Assembly: GCA_016946835.1 (NCBI GenBank)
Contig: JACVTC010000456.1
Span: 2,501-27,333 of the forward strand
Length of the DNA: 24,833 nucleotides
Direction of reading: 5' to 3'
From: Neocallimastix lanati (nom. inval.)
Lineage: Eukaryota; Neocallimastigomycota; Neocallimastigomycetes; Neocallimastigales; Neocallimastigaceae
The translations under genes and the position numbers were made by a program. This document shows, in pieces, positions 18,650-24,833 of the stretch. Positions within the stretch are counted from its first letter, which is position 1, and every line of letters begins with the position of its first letter. The notes beneath the pieces were generated by a model. That model made no database searches, was not told where the DNA came from, and was given only the letters and a program-made list of their open reading frames with translations.

Positions 18650-19575
18650 TTAATAATTAAGTGAATAATTAAATAAATTTAATATTATTTTAAATGTTTA
18701 AAATTATTTAATTAAATAAATTTTTAATATTAAACTAAATAAAATTTTAATATATAATTAAATAAATTATTAATTATAATTAAGTGTATAAATGAAATAT
18801 GAGTTAAATAAAAGTTATATTAATTATAACCTAACTAAGAAAATATAATTATTTTTAACAAAATAATTATAGATTCTTACATTCACGGTACGGGGTATCA
18901 CTAAATACCTTGTATTTCCTACTAAATACTAATAATAGTAATTTTTATTATATTTGATATTAATAAAAGATTTCAATAATAAGATTTAATAATAGTTTTT
19001 ATTTTATTATTATTATATTAAATATAATAAAAATTATTATTAAGTATTCCTATTAATTTAAATCTTTTATTAATATCAAATATAAAAAAATTATTATTAA
19101 ATATACTTATAAATTACTTTTATTAATATTAAAAATAATAAAAATTATTACTAAATATTCTTATTAAAAATTATATATAATTTAAATTATTACTAATTCT
19201 TATTTTTATATTAAGAATAATAAAAACCTATTTCAATAAATATTTGATATAAAATACAGAATTATAAGTTTCAGTATAATATTTTCTAAACCTTTGAAAT
19301 AAACTAAAAATAAAACAAAAATTAAAAATAAATTAAATCTTTATTAAAATAAAAATGAACTAAAATACAGAAGAATTTCAATAACAAAAATGATCTAAAA
19401 TACAGAAAATATCAATTCTGTATAATTCTCTCTGAAAACAATATCAAGAAGAAGCTATCGCCCGGAATGCCCTTCGTGATACAATCTCTAAATTAATTTT
19501 TATATTTTAATTTAATAAATGTTATTTTTTTTATTAAAATAATTTAAAATAATAGTTAAAAATTAAAATAAAATA

Positions 19576-19624
<49 letters not shown>

Positions 19625-20800
19625 AGAATATATTAATGATTAATAAAATGTATTAAAATAAAAGTATAAAAAGAAGAATAAATTTCTTTCTTTTTAATAC
19701 TTGGAACAAATAATTTTAATTTTAATTTTAAATAAAAGAATATTTTAAAAATTAACTTTTTTTTGTTTCCAAATTCATTTTTGTGTGTTAATATTTATTT
19801 TTTTTGTTTTGAATATCTTAGTGTTTCAACCCCAGCCCGTATCATTCGTGATACGTAACCACTATAAAAATGGTATTTAGGTAGATTCTTTAGGTTAAAG
19901 AAATACTTAAATATTATTAGTAAGCAATAATTTTATAATAATATATAATTTTATAATAATAATTATTAAACGGAGAATTCTTTTATTTATAAGTTTATAC
20001 TTATAGTAAGTTAGTTCACATAAATAGCTATTTTTATATTTTGTTTAGTATATTAAAAGAGAGAGATTATATATTTTTGAGATAATTAATTATATGTAAT
20101 AATTAATAAATAATAATAAATAAAGAGAATACTAAAAAGATATATTTATTACTTTATTTTGTATTATTGTATGTGTTAATTCTATTTAATATTAGAATAT
20201 ATTATTTTGTCATCATTCCTTATTGTCATTGCCCATAAATAAATATTGATATTAACGTTTAATAAATATCACGTATCGTTTTTGATAAAGGTTCCAACTA
20301 AATTAGCTAAATAACAAAAATATAATTAAATAATTATATAGAATAGCTGAATAAATTATATTAATTATCATGAAAGGAAATCAGTAATAAATTATTAATA
20401 TATAATCCACCAATGCAATTAAATAGATAAAATAGTAAAATAATATAAAACTGTAAAGAAAATAAAAATAAAAAAATAGTTAATTTAGGAATTAGATAGG
20501 AAATAATTAGGAAATAGTTAGGAAATAATCAGGGATAGATTAGAAAATAAATATAAATATTTTAGGTAAAAGGATAGTTTTAGATATAAAAATAGTCATA
20601 CAGAAAATAAAGTGTAAATTATTCAGAGGAATAAAACACTTAATACTAGTTTTAATATAAATAAATAAAATAAAATTTACTTTATATATAAATTATATTA
20701 TATTTGATAATTTTCTTTTAAAGAATTTATAATAATAATTATTAAATAAGAATAAGTTATGAATTATTAATATATAATTATAGTTAATACACATATACAT
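18650..20800. other. AT-rich intergenic sequence with isolated GC islands
   Basis: I see no gene. A perfect ATAATTATTTT/AAAATAATTAT hairpin lies near 18845-18870. Three less AT-rich spots carry GTGATAC or its complement: about 18893 (GGGGTATCAC), 19472-19482 (TTCGTGATAC) and 19839-19854 (GTATCA-TTCG-TGATAC, a perfect 6-bp hairpin with a TTCG loop). A (TA)n tract plus T-run lies at 19573-19617, and a loose TTAGGAAATAA repeat at about 20490-20550. Confidence 0.55.
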
Positions 20801-20807
20801 ACAACTA

Positions 20808-21076
20808 TATAAAATTTTAAGATTGTAATAATAAATAGTTTTATATGTAAAAATAAAGTAATAAAAATAAATAAAGAATAAAATATTATTACAAAATATT
20901 AATAATTTAAGGGATACGTTTAATAAAAATATTGTAATTTTTAAAAACAATATGATATTAAATAATTATTTTAACAATTATATAAAATTATGAGATTGTA
21001 ATAATAAATAGTTTTATATGTAAAAATAAAGTAGTAAAAATAAATAAAGAATATAATATTATTATAAAACATTATT
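20808..21076. repeat. Direct repeat of about 96 bp, two copies 173 bp apart
   Basis: The copy at 20808-20903 is repeated at 20981-21076; both contain GATTGTAATAATAAATAG and AAAATAAAGTARTAAAAATA. A few substitutions separate them. The Phe/Tyr/Ile-rich frame on the minus strand across the first copy (20693-20950) has no recognisable domain and I do not call it a gene. Confidence 0.85.
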
Positions 21077-21269
21077 ATTATAAGTTATTTTCTTATAATC
21101 TATTAAAATATATTATTGTGTCATAATTCATTAGAGAAACGACCAATAAAATAAATAACTCAATAATGAATATTTTAAATGCTCTGTATCAATTGATGCA
21201 TTATGTTAGTATTTTATCAATATTTTATTAATATTTTATTTATACTAAATATTATTAACCTCTTACAAA

Positions 21270-22095
21270 TATTTTTTATAATAAATCTTTATTAATATAT
21301 TTTATATTTTTTATAATAAATCTTTTATTGATATAGTTTATTTTTTTTATAATAAATCTTTTATTAATATAGTTTATATTTTTTATAATAAATCTTTTAT
21401 TAATATAGTTTATATTTTTTATATTAAATCTTTTATTGATATAGTTTATTTTTTTTATAATAAATCTTTTATTATATAGTTTATTTTTTTATAATAAATC
21501 TTTTATTAATGTATTTTATATTTTTTATAATAAATCTTTTATTAATGTATTTTATATTTTTTATAATAATCTTTTATTAGTGTATTTTATATTTTTTATA
21601 ATAAATCTTTTATTGATATAGTTTATATTTTTTATAATAAATCTTTTATTATATAGTTTATTTTTTTATAATAAATCTTTTATTATATAGTTTATTTTTT
21701 ATAATAAATCTTTTATTATATAGTTTATTTTTTTTATAATAAATCTTTTATTATATAGTTTATTTTTTTTATAATAAATCTTTTATTGATATAGATTATT
21801 TTTTATAATAAATCTTTTATTATAGAGTTTATTTTTTTTATAATAAATCTTTTATTAATATATTTTATTTTTTTTTTATAATAAATCTTTTATTAATATA
21901 TTTTATTTTTTTTTTTTTTTTATAATAAATCTTTTATTAATATATTTTATTTTTTATAATATATCTTTTATTAATATATTTTATTTTTTTTTTTTTTTAT
22001 AATAAATCTTTTATTAATATATTTTATTTTTTTATAATATATCTTTTATTAATATATTTTATTTTTTTTTTAAAATAAATCTTTTATTAATATAA
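21270..22095. repeat. ~36-bp satellite array
   Basis: Units of the form TATAATAAATCTTTTATTAA plus TATAGTTTATTTTTT or TATATTTTATTTTTT, about 30-45 bp long, repeat more than twenty times. Variation is in T-run length and in GATATAG, TATAG and TATAT versions. The array ends about 160 bp from tRNA-Ala. Confidence 0.9.
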
Positions 22096-22254
22096 TAATC
22101 TTTTTTTTTCTTCGTACTAGTAGCCCCTTTAAAAGGGTTTGCTATCTATTATCATCAGGATTACAAAAAACTGTAATTAGTTCTTCAACCTTCAATGGAC
22201 TAAGAAAAACAGTTCTTATTTTTTGGTAAAAGAAAAAAATAAATATTTTTATAC

Positions 22255-22326
22255 TGGAGATATCGGGGATCGAACCCGAGGCTTCTTGCATGCAAAGCAA
22301 GCACTCTACCACTGAGTTATATCCCC
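22255..22326 (-). tRNA. tRNA-Ala (anticodon TGC)
   Basis: On the minus strand this is a 72-nt tRNA. The acceptor GGGGATA pairs with TATCTCC (one G-U), with discriminator A at 22255. The D-arm is ACTCAGTGGTAGAGT. The anticodon stem CTTGC/GCAAG has loop TTTGCAT, so the anticodon is TGC and it reads GCA. The T-arm is CTCGG-GTTCGAT-CCCGA-type with a clear B box GGTTCGATCCC. No intron is seen. A TTTTTTT run downstream on the minus strand fits Pol III termination. Its 3' end is the exact partner of the primer-binding site at 10583-10600. Confidence 0.97.
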
Positions 22327-22880
22327 AGTCACATGAAATTTGATGCATGTCCAGTAAAAATAATAGAAAATAATAGAAAAATTATTTAGAAAAATTATTA
22401 ATATAAATATTTATTAAAAATTAATTTTATATAATGAATCTTAAAATATATTATTAATATATTATTAAAGATAATTTATTATTATTAATTATTAAAATAT
22501 TAAATTAAATAATAATATTAAAAATATTAAAAGAATTGTTAATAATATAGTAAAATTAGTTATATTAATTATAACGGAGATTGAATGTTTAATTAAATTG
22601 ATGTTAATATTAAAATAATTTTTAAATAATGTTAAACAAGATGAATTAATAGTTATAAGTAAAAAGTTATGAATATTTATATTTATTAATTAATTTTAGT
22701 GTTTCGATAAATAAAATTTATAAAATTAGTAAAAAATATAATTATGAAAATAATTTATAAATAAATATTTTCTTTTTTTTTGAAGGAATAATAATAAAAC
22801 ATGTATTTTTTTTTATGATAAAATATAATAAATAAAATAATAAAAGATAAATAAATAAAAAGTAAATATAATTATTGTAA
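22327..22880. other. AT-rich spacer, possibly the left LTR of the decayed element
   Basis: I see no gene or ordered repeat. If the PBS-like site at 22962 is real, an LTR should end near 22957 and begin somewhere in this stretch, but without the right-hand LTR its start cannot be placed. Confidence 0.4.
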
Positions 22881-22881
22881 T

Positions 22882-22998
22882 ATAATATTCTTGGAGTAAT
22901 TCCCTTTTGCACAAACGCCCAACTAACATATACGGTATTTAATAAAATATCGTATCAAAAATGGTGGAGAATCCGGGCGTGCAAACCAAGAATATTAT
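22882..22998. other. Large nested hairpin containing a PBS-like site
   Basis: Outer arms ATAATATTCTTGG (22882-22894) and CCAAGAATATTAT (22986-22998) match over 13 pairs. Inside, TTGCA...CGCCC (22907-22920, four-base bulge) pairs with GGGCGTGCAA (22975-22984), and TACGGTATT (22931-22939) pairs with AATATCGTA (22946-22954, one G-U). The 3' arm holds TGGTGGAGAATCCGGG (22962-22977), which has the form of a tRNA primer-binding site four bases after TATCA. No tRNA in this window matches it beyond TGGTGGAGA. Confidence 0.65.
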
Positions 22999-23107
22999 GA
23001 AATTTATATTTATATTGATATTTACTTTTTAAAAAATAAAGACAATTAAATAATTAATATTAAATTAAAATTAAATAATTAATTTTTTTATAATAGTAAT
23101 ATATAAA

Positions 23108-23114
<7 letters not shown>

Positions 23115-23174
<60 letters not shown>
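23115..23174. repeat. 60-base poly(A) tract
   Basis: An uninterrupted A run ending at CGCCTAAAATT. It separates the nested hairpin from the two small hairpins. It may be slippage-expanded or a relic poly(A) tail. Confidence 0.9.
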
Positions 23175-23175
<1 letters not shown>

Positions 23176-23201
23176 GCCTAAAATTATTATGATTATTATT
23201 A

Positions 23202-23268
23202 AATAATAATTAAAGGTAACTGGGAGTTCGAACCAGAATAAAAAACGAATAAGTCTTTAATTATTATT
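23202..23268. repeat. Small hairpin element, copy 1
   Basis: Perfect 14-bp arms AATAATAATTAAAG (23202-23215) and CTTTAATTATTATT (23255-23268) enclose AACTGGGAGTTCGAACCAG and AAAAACGAATAA. CTGG/CCAG forms an inner stem and GAGTTCGAACC resembles a tRNA T-arm or Pol III B box. It is related to copy 2 at 23310. Confidence 0.7.
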
Positions 23269-23309
23269 ATTAGTATAGTTAATTTTTTTTTTATTATCAT
23301 CTTTATTAG

Positions 23310-23365
23310 TAATTAAAGACAACTGGGAATTCGGACCAGTATAAAAACGAATAAACCTTTAATTA
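23310..23365. repeat. Small hairpin element, copy 2
   Basis: Perfect 9-bp arms TAATTAAAG (23310-23318) and CTTTAATTA (23357-23365) enclose AACTGGGAATTCGGACCAGT and AAAAACGAATAA. The core differs from copy 1 at a few bases, while ACTGG/CCAGT keeps an inner stem. Both copies are in the same orientation. Confidence 0.7.
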
Positions 23366-23394
23366 AGAAATGATATTATAATAAAAAGTAGTAA

Positions 23395-23808
23395 TAGTTT
23401 AGTATAAAAATTAATATTAAATAATATTTTATTAATAGTATATGTGATAATATTTAGAAAAAAAAAAAAAAAATAATAGATAATATTTTAATAATAATAA
23501 TAAATAATATTTTAGTAATGGTGAATTAAGTAATAATTAATAATAATAAATGATATTTTAGTAATAGTGAATTAAGTAATAATTAATAATAATAAATAAT
23601 ATTTTAGTAATAGTAATATTTTAGTAATAGTGTATAAAATAAGAATTAATAATAATAATAATAATAATTAAATGATATTTTAGTAATAGTGAATTAAGTA
23701 ATAATTAATAATAATAAATAATATTTTAGTAATAGTGAATTAATAATTAATAATAATAAATAATATTTTAATAATAGTAATATTTTAGTAATAGTATATA
23801 AAATAAGA

Positions 23809-23858
<50 letters not shown>

Positions 23859-23890
23859 TAATAATAACAATAATAAAAATAACATTATTA
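23395..23890. repeat. Degenerate ATTTTAGTAATAG repeat and AAT triplet tract
   Basis: Variants of AATATTTTAGTAATAGTGAA and AATTAATAATAATAA alternate about ten times. A nearly pure AAT tract with a few AAC interruptions spans about 23811-23870. A Leu-rich minus-strand frame across this tract is only the triplet repeat read backwards. The stretch would be the leader of the gag pseudogene that follows. Confidence 0.8.
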
Positions 23891-23944
23891 TACTCGTAAA
23901 AGTATATAAGAATATAATTTCAAATTAAAATAATAATTAGATAA

Positions 23945-24833
23945 ATGGCGGACGCTTCGAAAATTAGAAGAGACTTACCATACTTAGCAAATTATGGTAA
24001 GGACATAGATTCTTGGATAGAAGATTTCAAAAATGTTATGGAAATTTACAACATCGAGGAACCAAACAGAATTTTTATTTGGGTAAAGAACGCAGTAGAG
24101 GCTGACATAAAAAACCTTTTAAAATCTTTATGTACTACAAGAAATAATGTTAAAAGGTTTCCCTCATATAAAGAAAATCCAGAGAGCCATTGAAGATTAT
24201 TTAGAAATTACTCAAAATGATAAGTGTTCAATTTTAAAGGCCTTAAAAATAAAAAGAAATGAACCAATTAAAGGATTTAATTATAATTATTTAACTCTTT
24301 ATCATCGACTTGACTTGGAATATAAAAAATTAATATGTGTCGATGATTATTTAAATGCTATACATGATAGGGTATATGTACATTCTCAAGTAATTTTGGC
24401 CAACTGTAAAAACATTAACAGAAGCGTTCGAAGTAGCGAACGTGCAGAAAAAGCTGAAGTACGAACTATAACAAACAAAAATTCTCAGAATGTTATGGTA
24501 TATCAAAACAACATAAATAAAAAATAATAACAATTTATTAAATCATCCAATTTATAGGAGCTTAAGAGAACATGGAAATAATTTAGATAATTCATATCAA
24601 GCGTCATCATATGTTATGGGTTATATAAATGAAAACTCCACCAATAATAGAATGTTTACACCAGGTAGATATAGTAACAATAAAAAATAAAAGTTTAATA
24701 ATAATAATAATTATTATCACGGAGTAGAACAAATTCAACAAAATAATACTTATGATACAAGAAGATTCTATAATAACTACGAACCAAAAGCTAGAAAATC
24801 AGTTATGTGTTACTCATGTAAACAAGTAGGACA
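23945..24833 (+). pseudogene. gag: Retrotransposon gag pseudogene, runs off the window
   Basis: Starts at ATG 23945 (MADASKIRRDLPYLANYGKD). The first frame runs to 24193, with WIEDFKNVMEIYNI typical of a Gag capsid N-terminal region. The homologous text then continues in a second frame, 24147-24527 (IQRAIEDYLEITQNDK onward), so a frameshift lies between about 24150 and 24190. A second shift near 24523 leads to a third frame, which has an in-frame stop at 24688-24690. That frame ends in MCYSCKQVG, the first half of a CCHC zinc knuckle cut by the window edge. Less AT-rich codon use sets it apart from the surroundings. It is a different family from the chromovirus Gag, which has no zinc knuckle. 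Whether it is Ty1/copia or Ty3/gypsy cannot be told without pol. Confidence 0.8.

Noticed and set aside
20693-20950. 85-residue Phe/Tyr/Ile-rich minus-strand frame
   Set aside because: Composition equals that of the surrounding AT-rich DNA. No motif is recognisable, and part of it is one copy of a direct repeat.
22142-22348. 68-residue minus-strand frame across tRNA-Ala
   Set aside because: Its central part is the tRNA-Ala gene translated; the tRNA call is certain.
23694-23885. Leu-rich minus-strand frame
   Set aside because: It is the AAT triplet tract and its degenerate neighbours read on the opposite strand, not a membrane protein.

Overview
This is about 24.8 kb of extremely AT-rich nuclear DNA from a eukaryote. 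Tandem satellites, five isolated tRNA genes and LTR retrotransposons fill it, and I see no ordinary host protein-coding gene. The tRNA genes are of eukaryotic type: internal A and B boxes, no encoded CCA, and T-runs just downstream. The one nearly complete element is a chromodomain Ty3/gypsy retrotransposon (chromovirus). Its pol text reads like fungal chromoviruses (for example DKLPPHR just before the reverse transcriptase). Together with the base composition and Asn-rich low complexity, this fits an AT-rich fungus such as an anaerobic gut fungus (Neocallimastigomycota). That assignment is inference; a dictyostelid-like genome is a weaker alternative.

Layout. Positions 1-9000 are mostly satellites: a 13-bp array, a 55-bp array (17 units), a T-rich ~27-bp array (about 50 units), an 18-bp pyrimidine-rich array, and 44 apparently identical copies of a 50-bp unit. 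tRNA-Leu(CAA) at 4131 and tRNA-Thr(TGT) at 6467 sit between arrays. A second, identical tRNA-Thr (9521) and a divergent tRNA-Arg(TCT) (9643, minus strand) follow. A small LTR remnant at 10391-10843 carries an 18-nt primer-binding site that exactly matches the tRNA-Ala gene found at 22255 in this same window.

The chromovirus occupies 10895-17910 on the minus strand. It has two 735-bp LTRs that differ at one base and a 5-bp ATATT target duplication. Gag lies at 16062-17141. Pol (protease, RT, RNase H, integrase, chromodomain) lies in the -1 frame, joined through a classic A AAA AAC slippery heptamer right at the gag stop and followed by a stem-loop. The LTR-adjacent site shows no tRNA match. 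Instead it is complementary to a 10-nt sequence inside the LTR, 37 nt downstream of a TATA box, which points to Tf1/sushi-type self-priming. One base is missing in the RT region (near 14786), so this copy cannot make full Pol.

Right of the element lie a chain of hairpins (17911-18371), about 3 kb of plain AT-rich sequence, a direct repeat, a ~36-bp array (21270-22095) and tRNA-Ala(TGC). A second, decayed retroelement then runs off the right edge in plus orientation. It has a PBS-like site within a large nested hairpin (22882-22998), a leader with two related small hairpins, and a gag pseudogene (23945 to the end) that stops inside a CCHC zinc knuckle.
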